A DNA stretch of 64,000 nt, from positions 5,988,501-6,052,500 of the forward strand of contig JANCRA010000028.1 of NCBI GenBank assembly GCA_024362935.1, given 5' to 3'. This document shows positions 1 to 12,926 of the stretch, one piece after another. Below the pieces are notes generated by a model. It worked only from the letters and a program-made list of their open reading frames with translations, did no database searches and had not been told where the DNA came from. Origin of the DNA: Setophaga petechia. Its lineage: Eukaryota; Chordata; Aves; Passeriformes; Parulidae. Made by a program: the position numbers and the translations under genes. Every line of letters starts with the position of its first letter. Position 1 is the stretch's first letter.

Positions 1-521
1 GCAGAGACAATGAGTGTGTGTGGCCTTTGCCTCTCTGGATGTAAGGAAAGGGATCCATTTTTCATATGCTGCAAAGGTGGGAGGGGGGTGATGTTCAAGG
101 GAATCAGAAGGAAATTTGATTTCAGGGTGACCTAGAAGAAAAGGGGGTGGGGAATCAGTTTCTGCCTCTACATACAAAGGAGGAAGGAGATGAAAATACC
201 TTGTTCTTACTTCAGAACATGAGGCATTGTTTGCCCTGATAAATTCATAAAGAGGTGATGCTAGAGCAGATCCATGACACTGGATTATTGCAGAGCTTTG
301 TCATCTCCACCCCTCAGTGCATTTTGCAGGTAACCAAGAAAAACATGGAAAACCAGGCAAGTTGCAGCAGGGTGAGCAAGGTCCCTCAGTGGTTGCTCAG
401 GGGCACACTTGTACCCTTCAGTCAGTAGGAATTAACCAACCTTCACCTGGCATTTCCTGCAGCACAGGAACATCTCCACTGGCAGTCAGGAGAGATGGGC
501 AGCACTCTGCCACAAGCCACA
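1..521. other. Gene-free sequence
   Basis: I see no gene or repeat I can name here. The stretch is mixed-composition single-copy sequence with few CpGs. An open frame begins near its right end and runs into the GGTTT tract, but its product is low-complexity and matches no family I know. Confidence 0.6.
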
Positions 522-598
522 GGTTTGGTTTGGTTTGGTTTGGTTTGGTTTGGGTTTGGTTTGGTGTCGTTTGGTTTGGTTTGGTGTGGTGTAGTTTG
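522..598 (+). repeat. (GGTTT)n microsatellite
   Basis: A pentanucleotide tract of GGTTT units on the plus strand. It starts perfect and becomes interrupted (GGGTTT, GTGTCG, GTGTGGTGTAG) towards the right, then fades into GAGGTTTGAGGAGG. The G-rich strand carries many closely spaced GG runs, so a two-layer G-quadruplex is possible. Open frames across it on both strands give only repetitive Phe/Trp/Val/Gly or Lys/Pro/Asn/Gln peptides and are artefacts of the repeat. Confidence 0.95.
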
Positions 599-1811
599 AA
601 GAGGTTTGAGGAGGTCACTCTCTTCTTTAGCCCACCATGCTCTAAGCCCCTCAGAAAATGCTCTTAATAATTAACAATGACACAGTGTGGTGTTCCTGAC
701 AGCAAAGTCAAAAACACAACCAGAAACACTTCCCTACTCAGCCACTTATTATGTCTTCTTCTAATTTTTCTACCAGAGACAGCTCAGTGGATGAGCAGGG
801 AGAGAGCCCTGCAGGGAGAATCAGCAGTGGACACTGTTAAGAGCCTGATTCTGCTGTCTTGTACCTTTAAGTGTTTATTCAGTCCAGGACAAAGTAGACA
901 TAAGATATCACCAGGTTTTTACTGTTTCACATTTTGTACTTCCTTCCTCTGCAACTGCATCTACAACTACAGAAAAGACAGAATCATCCATCATTTTGCT
1001 CAGACTTTGTCCCCTGCTGTGATCCACTGTATGATGTCAACTCTCAGTTACTATTACTTTTTCATCCATCACACTCTCTCCTTGTTTTTCATCCACTCTG
1101 GGATCTCAGTGCTGACATTTCCTGTCTTCAAATTTCTGTTATCATCAAATACAGCTTCTGAATCAGAAGTTGCATCTCAGGCCTGGACAAGGGATTGCTG
1201 CAGCATGGGACAGGATATTTGTTGATTGTTGTCTCACAGGTTTGCTCTGCTGAGATAATTTACACTGGATCTGCACCAAACATCCCAGCTATGGACAAGC
1301 CAGCATTTTTTAGAGGGGATTAGGTCGCTTCCATGGCAGGTGAGCAGCACAAGACCAACCCAAGTGCATGCCTTGGAGTCTAGAGGAATAAGCAACACAA
1401 ACTGCTCTAAGGGCACAATTTGCATTTCAAACAGGCAGCAGCCTCAGATCATTCAAATAAACCACGTTATCAGAAGTGAGAAAGAGAAGATCTTTTTATT
1501 ACCTGCTCTGCAGTCACAAACAGACCCCTCCCTTCTCATCCTCACTCCATTTTGTGTGTAGTCCCAGCCTGCACACGCCCACACAGACACACCTTTGATC
1601 CCTGCTAGATACAGAAATCTGTTGGCCTGCAGCCTCCCTGCTTCACACTCTGGACACTCCAGGTTCTCCTCCTCCCCACAGAAACCCTTCCCTGTCACAG
1701 GCTCCTTCCTCTCCTGCAGACATGCAGAAGGAAGTTTATCTCCCAAACTCATCTCAGAGCAGCAGAGCCTCCCCAGCCTCTCCAGCCACAGGCTCCTCCA
1801 CCTTGCAGACC
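599..1811. other. Gene-free sequence
   Basis: No recognisable gene. Two overlapping open frames at 677-1225 and 934-1161 encode unremarkable peptides with no domain and no clear splice context. I treat them as chance frames. Confidence 0.6.
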
Positions 1812-2036
1812 CCAAATTCAACAGCTGGGCCAAAACCCAACAGCTGGGCCAGAACCCAACAGATGGGCCAGAACCCAACAGCTGGGCCAAAATTCAACTC
1901 CTGGGCCAGAACCCAACTGCTGGGCCAAAGTTCAACAGCTGGGCCAAAACCCAACAGGTGGGCCGAAGTTCAACAGCTGGGCCAAAATTCAACTGCTGGG
2001 CCAAAACCCAACAGATGGGCCAAAATCCAGCAGCTG
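1812..2036. repeat. 19-bp minisatellite, 12 units
   Basis: Twelve head-to-tail units of 17-19 bp. The consensus on the plus strand is CCARAACCCAACAGCTGGG; common variants carry ATTC or GTTC for ACCC, and GATGGG, GGTGGG or TGCTGGG for the right half. The first unit is 18 bp and the last is cut to 17 bp. Because 19 is not a multiple of three, all frames stay open and give peptides rich in NSWAKTQQLGQNP-like repeats with a 19-residue period. That is a property of the repeat, not evidence of a protein. The array sits about 50 bp from the CA-rich array that follows. Confidence 0.95.
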
Positions 2037-2088
2037 CTTTTGCCAACCCAGCAAATCTTCTTCTCCTTCAGGTGAAGAGATAAGCAGG

Positions 2089-2828
2089 CCCTGTGTGCAC
2101 ACACGGGGCTGTCACACACATGGACACAGACACACAAACACATATGGGGACACACACACACACACACACACATACACACACATATGGACAAACACAGGGA
2201 CACACAGTCACACACACATGGACACAATCCTAGGGCTGTCACACACACACATGGACACGGGGACACACACACTGACACACATGCACATGGACACACACAT
2301 GGACACTCCCAGGGCTGTCAGTCACACGCACACTCACACACACACTGTGACACACATGCACACACACACACAGGGACACTTCCAAGTCTGTCACACACAC
2401 ACTGACACACACACACTGTCACACACAGGGACATTCCTAGGGCTGTCACACACACACACACACACACACATCCTGACACACATAAGGACACTCCCAGGGC
2501 TGTCACACACACACTGTCACACACAAGGACGCTCCTAAGAATGTCACACACACACTGCCATATACGCACACACACCCACACAGGGACACTCCCAGGGCTG
2601 TCACACACAGACACACACACACAGTGTCACACACACAGTGTCACACACAGTGTCACACACACTGTCACACACACACTGCCATATGCACACACACACACAC
2701 ACACACACACACAGGGACACTCCCAGGGCTGTCACACACAGACACACACACACACACAATGTCACACACACTGTCACACACAGTGTCACACACACAGTGT
2801 CACACACACTGTCACACACACATTGTCA
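2089..2828. repeat. CA-rich compound minisatellite array
   Basis: About 740 bp almost entirely of CA dinucleotides on the plus strand, broken at irregular intervals by a spacer of the type GGGACACTCCCAGGGCTGTC. That spacer or a decayed form recurs at about 2221, 2301, 2371, 2429, 2487, 2526, 2583 and 2714. A larger block that includes CACACTGCCATAT is repeated at about 2543 and 2664, with the spacer following each copy. Open frames here encode His/Thr runs on one strand and Cys/Val runs on the other and are not genes. Alternating CA/TG could adopt Z-DNA. Confidence 0.93.
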
Positions 2829-5500
2829 CCCACAGCCACGGCAGCAGTGCCACCAGCAGCTCCGTTCCAGCAGCCAGGTCAGTCAGCGTGGCCGTGCTGC
2901 GGTCGGTGCTGTCTCAGTGCAGGTGACACATTCCAGCCTGCAGAGCACATCTGATCGGGATGCAGGCTATTTATGGGCACACTGCTCCCCTCAGCAAACA
3001 GAAATGTGCTGCAAGGTGTCACTCGAATTGAACAAACACGGGGATGTTTGGGGAATAAGAAAAGGCTTCCCTCTCCTTCCGTGTGCCCCTGCCCTTCCTG
3101 CTGCCCACCAGCACAGAGCATGCAGGGAGACATCACAGACCCAGCTTGTCTGAAATTCCCTGGAATTAACAGAGAGCCATAGACAGTCCTCAGAACTCCA
3201 TTCCTCAGCACTTGTGTGGTCTGCTCTTGTTAGAAAAATTATCTCCCTGAACCCTGCCTCTCTCACTGTCATCAGCCCTGGATGTCAGAGCCTAGTAGCA
3301 CTGGCTGACTTGTAATTATTTTTTACTATGCTGCTTTGTCTGCACTAATCCTTTGAAAGTAGCTTTACTGCACATCTGAAATATTATGATGCTATAAAAC
3401 CTCTGTAATATTTATAAATCCCTTAAGACATCATAAAGAGAGAAAAAAACCTCCCCACAGAGTTCATCTAGCATAATTACATATACATTTCCCTCTGATT
3501 AATAAAAAATGATCACTTCCTTATGTAAAGATATTCTTCAGCTTTCTTTCATTAAGGCTATTTTTTTCTTTCCATTTTAAATCTGTTTCATGTGTCCCTG
3601 TATAGTAAGGTACCTCAGAAGAGATTTTCCCAAAACAAAAGGCACAATGAAAAGAACCACCACAGAGCATCGTCAGTTGAGCTGGGAGTGAGGAGACAGA
3701 CAAGTCTCTCACTATATTTTCACGTCTCCTAACTTAAGCATTTCATCACAGAATGTCCTGGAATATCTTCAAACATCAATGAGTGTTGGTGTGTCATTGA
3801 ACTAAGTAGGCAGGGAAAAAACTGGTAAGTGAAATCTTGAGGAAAAAACAATAAAAAAGGGGAAAAAGAAAAGCTAAGACCCAGCACTTGTCCCCCACCC
3901 ACAAAAGGGCTGGTTTAAACTTTACTGGGGCTGATTAAAGGGAAACCTGTAAATCCACACCTGAAGAGGCATAATCAGCACAAGGTCCCTTCTGAAGCAC
4001 TGGTGAGGAACATGATTAGTGTGAAACCACTGACACTGGGCTGGCACTGGCTGAAACTGGAGCCTGTTTTGTGCATGGATTTTAGAAATGCCATTGAATG
4101 GGGTTTTGCCCAGCTCAGAACAGCACGTGGATCACATTCATCACCTGCTGAAATAGGATCAAGTTTGAACTAAGCTTTGAGAAATCTTTTCATATACAAC
4201 TCCCTCTCTGGTGTTCTCCACAATGAAATATTCCATAGCCCCAGGGAGCCACGGGGCAGCATTGCTTTTAGACAGCCTGAAAAGGATCTGCAAAAAGGAG
4301 CAAAATAAACAAAGACAAAATCTCCTGCTCATTTTTTTCCCCTAACACTGTTGTAGTCAGTCCTCTGAATTTGCAGGAGACAAAGATCTGCCCAATCTGC
4401 CCACAGTTCCTCAGGCAGGAGTTCTTTGCTCCTTGGAATCACATCAAGTGAGGTGGCTGGTGGAGTCCCAGAGCTAAAAGCCAACAGTGAGCAGAGCAAA
4501 GACAAGACACAGAAATTTCTGCAGAGCTTCCTACTTCTCCTCATGGTCACAAGAGCAGCACAGACACAGTTCCAGAGAAATCCCTTTCCCTCAGTCCCCA
4601 TCACACCACAGCAGATCATAATTCTATCTCACAGCAGCCATGCCAGGAGTGTAAATGTGGGACAGAGCTGCACAAGCTCTTCCTTTCTGCAATTCAATCT
4701 CTATGCTGTGCCTTCCTCATTTGTGAAATACATGCAGAGCAGTCCTTGGGAGTTCCCAGCTCACTCTGTGGGGTATATCAGCATTCTGGATGTGATACTA
4801 CAATGAGATTTCATGGGATGCTGTGTGATCATTCCTGCTCTGTTTGAATCATAAGAGTCAGAAAGAAATACAGAGATAAACAGACATGGGGAAGGATAAA
4901 ACCTACCATGATGCTGCTGCTCTTCCACCCCTCCTCTGTCAACCAGTCAGCCAACAAACACAATGCCAATTGTCTCTTTATATAGTGTCTCCAAGGAATA
5001 AAAATATGCCTGCTCCAAGTTTAGACAATAGATGTAAGGTTGGAAAAGTGCAGTAATTGGATCCCAATACCATTCCAAGCATCTGTTCCATGCACAGCTT
5101 TTGCTTTCACAGAAATAATGCAGCAGATAAGTAGAGGAGGCAGTTGGGATACAATTGTACAGCACTCACAGCAAGCTTGAGCTGAAGGGGTTTTCCCAAG
5201 TACTCCTAAATCATGAACACAGGGCATGCGCTGGAAGATTTTAAGTGGACATGGCATTTTGAAAAAGCAGGAAGGGAAACACAATCCTTGAGAAAATGCT
5301 GGGGAAACCAGCAATAAATCCTGGCCACTTCAGCCCCAGAGCCTGGTGCAGGCATTCAGAGCTCCAGCAAAGCATCTGAGGCTCTGCAGAGCTGCATCTA
5401 TACCTGGAGGGTGGAAAAGCACCTCTCTGCAGATGGCAATGAAGTGACTCAGGTCAGGTCTCTTCTCCTTGAACCTATAAACATGCCTGAAGTCTGGGGT
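2829..5500. other. Gene-free single-copy sequence
   Basis: No recognisable gene, RNA or named repeat. AT-rich patches occur at about 3300-3500 and 3830-3870. Open frames of 60-126 codons at 4329-4806 and 4947-5314 are on both strands, have no domain, and look like chance frames. Confidence 0.6.
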
Positions 5501-5915
5501 TGTCACTGTCATATTTTCTGGAAAAATCCCTTTGCCCAGGATTCTTCTCCTGGGAAGCTGAGAAGGTTCAGAGGAAGGAAAACAATATTATCTCATTTGC
5601 TTCTCCTGTGTTTTGCTGCTTTGGAATGTGCTTGGACATTGTTTACCAACAGGTGACTGTTTCATTTGTTTTTGGGGTGAGTGTTTTCACTCACTGGCCA
5701 ATCAGTGCCAAGCTGTGTTGAGGCTCTGGAAAGAGCCACAAGTTTTTCATTATTATCTTTTTAGCCTTCTGTAAGTATCTTTTCTGTATTCTTTAGTATA
5801 GTTTAGTGTAGTATTCTTTAATATAATACAGTATTATACAATAATAAATTAGCCTTCTAAAAACATAGAGTCAGATTCATCATTCCTTCCCCCATCTGGG
5901 AACCCCACAAATACA
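5501..5915 (+). mobile_element. Solo LTR of an endogenous retrovirus (copy A)
   Basis: The element starts TGTCACTGTCATATTTTCTG and ends in CACAAATACA, giving the TG...CA ends of an LTR. It matches the copy at 17318 block by block: CTCCTGGGAAGCTGAGAAG, TGTTTACCAACAGGTGA, TTGGCCAATCAG (a CCAAT box), CTTTAGTATAGTTTAGT and the AATAAA poly(A) signal at 5843. No retroviral gag, pol or env sequence lies beside it, so it is a solo LTR left by recombination. I could not find a convincing target-site duplication. The family name is not assigned; the layout is one I recognise from passerine genomes. Open frames inside it are incidental. Confidence 0.85.
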
Positions 5916-8900
5916 AGAGAGGGCCATATCCCAAAATACTGCAAGTGGTGGAGAGTCATGGACTTCAAAGCATGAAAGAAGAGGTGTGTGGTAATGAATG
6001 TGGCAGTGGGAGCAGGAAGGGGACAGGAGGCAGCGGGGGAGCCACAGGGGCTGTGTGCTCATGGACATTAATACACATTCCATCCCATTGGAATTACTGC
6101 AATGAGCCAAAACATTAACCACTATGAAATTGCAAAATTCCACTGACATGAAATCATGGTTCCTAAAGGTCTGATCTCTGTCTCTCAGAGTATCCATACA
6201 AGAACATCAGAACATTCAATTCAGCAGAAACAGTAGGTTTTTCAGGAACCTGCATCTGAAATTCTTCTCTCCATCAGTCATTCCAACCTTGAGTCACAGC
6301 AGTGCTCAATCAATTAACTGAACTTTGAGACAGATGTGCATTCAAGTTTCTGGTTGAACAAGAACCTTGTTCTCTCTCCAGGTCCAGCCCCTTGCAGTGC
6401 TGTCATCTCTAATCTTAGATCTGACTGCGTGCTTTGGCTGTTGTGGGGCACCTCAAACACCTACAGGGATAATTAAGTAATAAACAGCATAATCCAGCTC
6501 ATCTGGCTTTAGTGAAGTGGCCGTGGATGCAGGTTGGAAGGTAGCCTGGTGTTCATTGTTCTGGTTTAGTGACATTATACCAATCCCCAGTGTAACAGAG
6601 CATGAAAAGAAATCCCTCAGTCCCTCTGCCTACAAGTGCCTGCTGGAGAGCAGCCCCAGGTTTGTGTCCTAGGCTGGGTCTGGAAACCTGAAAAACTCAG
6701 AGTGAGGCTTCTGAGGGAAATCCTACACGATTTCCAAGGTTCATTGTGATAAAGATGTGTTGTGTTCACTGGGTTAGATCCTGATTCATCAAAGCTGTTC
6801 AGAATCCACTTAACTTTCAGGGAGGAATAGTCCCACTGAAATCCACAGAACAGCTCACAAACCTTCATGTGAGAATGTGGTTACTCATTCTGCAGGATTA
6901 ATGCCTTAATCCCAGCAATAAAGACAAATGAGCAGCAGCTTTGTCACCTGGGCCTGGGATTCCATCCTGTGAATTTTGTGTCCTTTCTTGGAAGAATCCT
7001 TATCCTTTCACCCAGCCATTTCATGGTTTTCTCCTAGCAGCTCTGTTAACAGACTTTTGTATTGTTTTATTGGAATTTTTTTTCTCTTACCTAGTATGCC
7101 ATCAATCACCATTGTTATTATCAATTTGCTCCTTAGTCTTGTAGCTTGATCTGTGGGCATTTTCCAATAGTGCCTGTATTTTCTGCATTGATCTTTATCT
7201 TTTCACAGAATTTCTATATTAAATGAATCCTTCCAAGCTGTTTTTAAATGACATGACACATTGGGATAAAACCCACACAATGTGCAGTGTGTTTGTAATG
7301 TACATGTCCTAAGAGACCAGAACCCTCTCTGCTTAGTCTGTGAAACAAATCCACAGAGGAATTAAGGGAGACATACATCTTGGCTTTAAAGGTCTGCTTG
7401 CTTCTGCAACTGCCTCCAAATTATAGAAAGGCTCCAGACTGGAGAGGGGAGGGAGAGAAGGGGGGAATAACATAAGGACTGAAAAAGAAAGGCTTGAATT
7501 TAATTGCCCTAAAAATTTCAATCATTCAATCTGGTAATTAGAGAGCTGGCTGATTCAGAAAGCAATTTCATTTGGAAAAAAAAAATAAAAAAAAAGAGCC
7601 CAACAAGATAATTGATGCTAAGTGAATATTTTACCTGAAATATTAAATACCAAACTTAAGTCTGCCTCCAGGGCCCTTTCTGCTACCCCTTTTTGATCTG
7701 TCTTTCTACTTCTTTGTATTTTCCTCTCACATGACTCAACAGAACAGGACACTCCTTCAGAAAATCAGATTGTCACAGGGACAGGTTTATTTGAACTCTC
7801 TGTGCTGTGAAGGAGACAACATAATGATTTATTAGTAAAGAAAATAATAATAGGAAGTCTCCTGAGATGCAGCCTGGCTGCAAATCTCAGTGAGAATTTC
7901 CAGGCTGAGTCTCTGTGTCTGGCCACGAGCACAGTCTGATGTCCTACCAAGGGGAACATTTTCTTTAGGAGCTGATCAAGCACAGGGTAACAGCTTTCTT
8001 TGTCAACTTAACAAGGATTAGCAGAATGTTTCATGTTTAATTCTGGACTCTCTGATGCCATGAAATGATACTTCAAGGCAGAGCTGTGCAGTCCTGCAGA
8101 GCCCTGTGGGTGTCGGTGGCACAGGGGTCTGATTGCACAGGTCTCTTGGCAGGGTGGAAAGAGGAGCTGCTTTATTGCACTGCTCAGGAGAGGCAACTGC
8201 TCATTCTCTGCTATTTAATGGCCTAATGAACAAGGGCAGCATCCCATCCACACCTTAAAGGACTGTTGTGTACCTGGAAATTAGGTAGATAATAATTTAT
8301 GCCAGATTTATAGATGGAGAAATGATAAAGAAAACTGCACTTGACACATTGGATTCTGGTTTCCTGTGCTGTTCTAAGTGCTCACCTGTGCAGCATTTTC
8401 ACACAAAATGTTACACTTTATTCCTGTTAATAATGTTAAATTTTAATCTTAAAAGACCTTTTTAAGTGAGATTCCACATCTATTACTGCTCAGGAAGCCC
8501 ACATCAAACGTATTCTGGTGCCTTTGCAATTTCCAGCTTTGAGACTGATCATGAGAATGTTTCTGATCTGTACAACATTCAGGATCTAAAAAGGCAGATG
8601 ACAGGTTTTGGGGACAATCCTTGTGGGGAGATGGGATGCCAGAAGCAGTGCCAAATGGAATGTGGCCCTTTTTTTTGCAGCCATAAAAAATTCCACTAAT
8701 GCTGAATATGCTATGCAGGAAATGTGTGATAAGTATTTCTGGAACTATTGGGGCCATTGCAGGTTTTGAGACCAACTCCATACACCAACATGACTGTGCT
8801 CCTGCCCACAGAGAGTCTCCTGGCCTGCCTTTGAGGGGATGCCTTTAGAAGAACACCCGTGGCAGTTAATCAGGCTTGGGGACATCCTGCCAATAGGTGG

Positions 8901-11900
8901 GGACAGTGCCCTGACCTTTAGGAGAGCTCCATTCCATCCTTCACACCACAGGACTCCAGGTTCTGTGCAAGTCCTGGAGCTGAGCAGACTCTGGGTCAGG
9001 AGTATGAACCAAGCACTAAAGGGAGAACATCAGCTAATTCCAGCAGAACCATCAAGCTAAGGTGGATTTCAAGCCCTCCACAGAAAATTAGCAACCTGCC
9101 TTGAGCCACCCACTTTTCCTTAATAATCCTAAATTTATCAGAAGCTCCTGTTCTTTTAGGAGCCATGATGATGCCCTTTTCTTTTCTCCTTACAGTTGTT
9201 CTCTCAGTAGCTGATGAAGTTCTTCATACAGAGGACAGGTTACCCCGTGCTGCTCAGGAAGTCTGGTCTCAATACTGAATTTTGGAGCCTGGTAACAAAG
9301 CAAATCTCAGGCAAGTGAGCCTTATGTTCAGTGTGTACAGAGCTCCTGCAGTACAGGTACAGAGAAGAAGATATTACAGACACCTCTGCAGAATTTTAGA
9401 TAAATTAAAAAGTGCAAATCCCACTGTGAATCTCCTTTCTCCATGGAGTAGAGACACAAACACTGTTTTGGAAACAGCCAGGGCTGCTGTAACTGTTAAT
9501 TAAGTTCTGTGCATTTGTTGTTCAGGACAGTAAATGCAAACCCCCTTCTCTGAGCTACCCCTCCCTCTCTGAGAATTCATAGCCACTATCTAATCTGACA
9601 AAAACTGTGTACTCTTTTATACTTGGAGGTCACTTTATGTTACTTACAGTGTGTTGCCTTATGTCAAAAGGCATAACACAACATAATGAAAAGCAGACTA
9701 ATATAACTCAACCTGACATCAATGACATAATATGATGTGGCTACTGAGAAATGCACTGTTGTCATTGTTTTGTGTTTTCATCTGATACCTACTTGCCATT
9801 CCAGCATGGGGCAATTGTTGCAGAATTTGGAGAAAAAGGTTACAGACTGAGCACTCATTCTGTTGTGGCTCCCAAAATTTTTGCACTGAGTCACTTGGTT
9901 GGATTTGCTGGGGACTCCTCCTGATTTACACCAGCAAGAGTCAGGCTCTACAAAATCATCACATAAAGAGCAATTACTTTAGGGAAGCCATCAAGTTGGA
10001 AAATGCAGCTCCTGGGAGCAAGGAAATGGCAACCCTGTTACAGTCCCTGTAACCTTAGCTCTGCCCTCCTGGGCAGTAAAGGGGCCTGCACTGGTTTTTC
10101 TGCAGGATGTCATTTCATTTTGTAGGACTGTGGAGCAAAGCAGCTGCTCAATATTTCTCTTAACTTCTTCATGTAGTCTGTGGTCCCATATCTCATTTGC
10201 TGCACATCAAACAAATCCTTTTGTGGCTCAGGTAGTTTTCTCCTTCCTGATTTTATTTGCTGTTGTATTGTTCTAATTACCACAGTAGATGTGTATTTCA
10301 AAACCAAGGCTGAGTCTATCTTCCCAATGCACCCACAAGTTTGAAACACACTGTTATTCCTTCCTTGTTCCACAGACAGGGAGCAGAAGCACAAAATTGC
10401 ATCTATAGGCCCAAAGGGAAATCTGTTCTAGACAAGGCTAAGCACAAGGCAGTAAAATCCCAGCCTTTGGCATTAATTCTTTATTTTTGTTCCCTGGCTA
10501 CTTTATCCTGCCCAGGTCCTCAGTGGAAAAAGCAGGCATGAGCCCCCTTTGTTAAAACCTTGGGCACCAACAGGTGGAAATGGATTGTTCTGGTGATGAA
10601 TCCATCCAGCAAAACCAAGACAGGAGACCCAACAGAAACCAAAATAATTGAGCTGATGGATTAAAATGAAACACACTGTAATTTTTCCACTAGAGTTTTA
10701 AAGACAAATCCATCAAAAAAACCATCTCTAACCTCCTCTCCTCTCCTCTCTAACACAGGCCATAGAGTTTTATAGATCAGTTTCAAGCCCATGTCTTCTG
10801 GTTAAGCTAGAACCCATTTTTAAGCATTGCTGTTGTGGTTATTATTAATATTATCTTATGTTGATGGTGATTGGCCAAACCATCTGAAGCCATGGCTTCC
10901 TCAGTGACAGAATTCAGCCCCCAGTGACTCTGAGGGGACTCAGCCTCACATTCCACACTCCAGCACATCCTGCACTCCCACTTTGTGCTGCTGGTCATTC
11001 CATCTCTGCATGGATTGTCTGGGGGGCCTTGGAAGCAGTGGGACAGATCACCACATTACTGCTGCAAGATAAGATTTGATGAGAATGTAATTATTTTGTG
11101 CTGACAAAGCCTGTTCTTCCTGGCCAGAAACCCTACTGAGAAGTTCAGGTTTAGCAAAGCAGAAGTCAGGAGTGGAGGGAGGTTAAAGGAAAGATAAAGA
11201 GATCTGGGAAAGCAGGTGAGGTTTAGACATCTGCCAATATTCTGGCCAGGTATCCCCACAGAAAGGAATTACATTCACTTAAAACTTTTAAAACTTTCAA
11301 AGAATGAAGGAACAAGGCTTGAAAAATGGTTCTTCCTGTCAGAAATTTTACCTAAATATTTCTGTCTTTTATGCAGCTTTTAATGGGACCTACTATGCCA
11401 TTTTCTGTTAGGATGAGATCTTATTTTCTAAATTAATCTCCTGCATTTGTAATTTCTGCCTGTACCAACACACATGCATAATTTTTTCGAATGTATACAA
11501 TATGGTATGGAGCGTCCTAAAATTCTAGGGTAAGCAATTGGAACTCTTCCCCTGAAATTTTACAATGTAAGTTTCTACCTCCTCTGAAAGAAATTCAGCA
11601 TAGCAAAATCCAATTTTGTTTACAGACAATAGTCTCTAAATATTGACCCAGTGACTAAATTCATGGCAGGTGTTTGTGGTTTCATTGCAGATGAATCTCA
11701 GAGTTGGCTGGGTCACATCACACAGAGATTTGGAGCCAGTGATGTTCCATTGCAAACACACACTCAGAGTGGAATAGGGCACAGGCAGCAGTACCACCTC
11801 AGAGTACAGCACAGATTTTAGGTTACACCATCCATAAAAGCACTAGAAAAAGGACTGCCAAATGAGGGACAATTCAAGAATTTAAATGCAGTGGAAAATG

Positions 11901-12327
11901 CCAGCTGAAATAGTCACTTTAGAAATTATGGATAGAGTAGGTTGGCATTGCTCTGCAGATGTTGAATGTAGAACATGGCAATATCCCTCCAGCACAGCAG
12001 CTGTAAATCCAGGAGCCACAAAGGCATTTAGCAACTTTTTGTAAATGTCACAAGTTCCTAATTCAATCCTTGGCACTTTTCTAAAAAATCATTATGGGGG
12101 AATCATCACATGGCATAGTAACAACCTCCCCTGTTTGTGCTAATGAAACAGCCCACATGCCTAAACTGAATTAAAATAATGAAAAAGAACACAGCACATA
12201 AGAAAGGTGCCCTATTCTGACCTCACAAACAACAGCATAAACCCACTGTCACCTCTTAGAAAAAGTGGGATTATTTGGGGTTGACCATCCTGAGACTGAG
12301 GACAGCATGTGGACCCTTGGCAGCATT
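5916..12327. other. Gene-free single-copy sequence
   Basis: About 6.4 kb with no recognisable gene. It contains an A-rich tract at about 7577-7596, a short CTCCT run at about 10732-10750, and a decayed copy of an old amniote motif (CTCCTGATTTACACCAG) at 9917-9933. Open frames of 60-110 codons are scattered on both strands with no domain or conserved pattern. Confidence 0.55.
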
Positions 12328-12404
12328 CACAGAGTCATGGGATGGTTTGGGTTGGGAAGGAGCTTTGAAGATCAGCTTGTCCATAGTGCTGGGAGCTGTG
12401 GTTC
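12328..12404 (-). mobile_element. CR1 LINE 3'-end fragment
   Basis: The plus strand reads CACAGAGTCATGGGATGG, then GTTTGGGTTGGGAAGGAGC, then TTTGAAGATCA. This is the reverse complement of the CR1 3' terminus, where the consensus has TTCCAACCCAAACCATTCTATGATTCT. Only about 75 bp is clear, so the insertion is heavily 5'-truncated, as CR1 copies usually are, and carries no useful coding sequence. An ERV LTR begins about 130 bp to the right. Confidence 0.75.
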
Positions 12405-12530
12405 CACTGCAGGGCAGGAGCTGCAGGTGCAACGTGCAGGAGGGAGGATTGGCCTGGCAGTGGAGGCTCGGTGGTCACAGTGGGTGACACATCCTGCCAG
12501 TAAAGCACCTCTGGGTGGGACCCTGACAGT

Positions 12531-12926
12531 GACCAGTGTGACAGTATTCACAGGGTTTTCAGGTGAGGGAAGAGATGAGAATGTTGACTCCATGTTCAGA
12601 TGGTTTGATTTATTATATTATGATATATATTACATTGAAACTATACTAAAAAGAATAGAAGAAAAAGTTCTCATCAGAAGGCTAGCTAAGCTAAGAATAG
12701 AAGGGAAAGAATAAAAACAAAGGTCTGTGTCTCGGACAGAGAGCCAGTTCTGCCATGACTGGTCATTAATTCCAAACATCCACATGAGAGAAATCACAGA
12801 TCCACCTGTTGCATTCCACAGCAGCAGATAATCATTGATTACATTTTGTTTCTGAGGCCTCTCCGCTTCTCAGAAGGAAAAATCCTAAAGAAGGATTTTA
12901 ATGAAAAGGTGTCTGCAGCAGACCAG
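12531..12926 (-). mobile_element. Solo LTR with 6-bp target duplication (copy B)
   Basis: The LTR occupies 12537-12920 (384 bp) on the minus strand. Read in that sense it starts TGCTGCAGACACC and ends GTCACA. The hexamer GACCAG flanks it at 12531-12536 and 12921-12926 as a perfect target-site duplication; six bases is typical of class II (ERVK-type) integration. Features in sense include CTTCTGAGAAGC near the start, AGTATAGTTT, and the poly(A) signal AATAAA at plus positions 12609-12614. It is related to copies A and C but belongs to a different subfamily. No internal retroviral genes are present. The open frame 12265-12714 runs from upstream sequence into the LTR and is not a gene. Confidence 0.9.

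Noticed and set aside
1453..2083. Repetitive NSWAKTQQLG and LGSGPSVGFWP proteins
   Set aside because: They come from the 19-bp minisatellite; a 19-residue period arises automatically from three 19-bp units.
2095..2954. Several overlapping open frames encoding His/Thr-rich or Cys/Val-rich peptides
   Set aside because: They are translations of the CA-rich array in different frames and strands. There is no conserved non-repeat domain, and all frames stay open because of the repeat.
8290..8345. TTTATAGATGGAGAAATGATAAAG as another MIR-like relic
   Set aside because: Only one short block matches and the TTGCCCAAGGTCA core is missing.
12265..12714. A 149-codon plus-strand frame as a gene
   Set aside because: It runs across the CR1 fragment and into LTR copy B in antisense, and has no domain.
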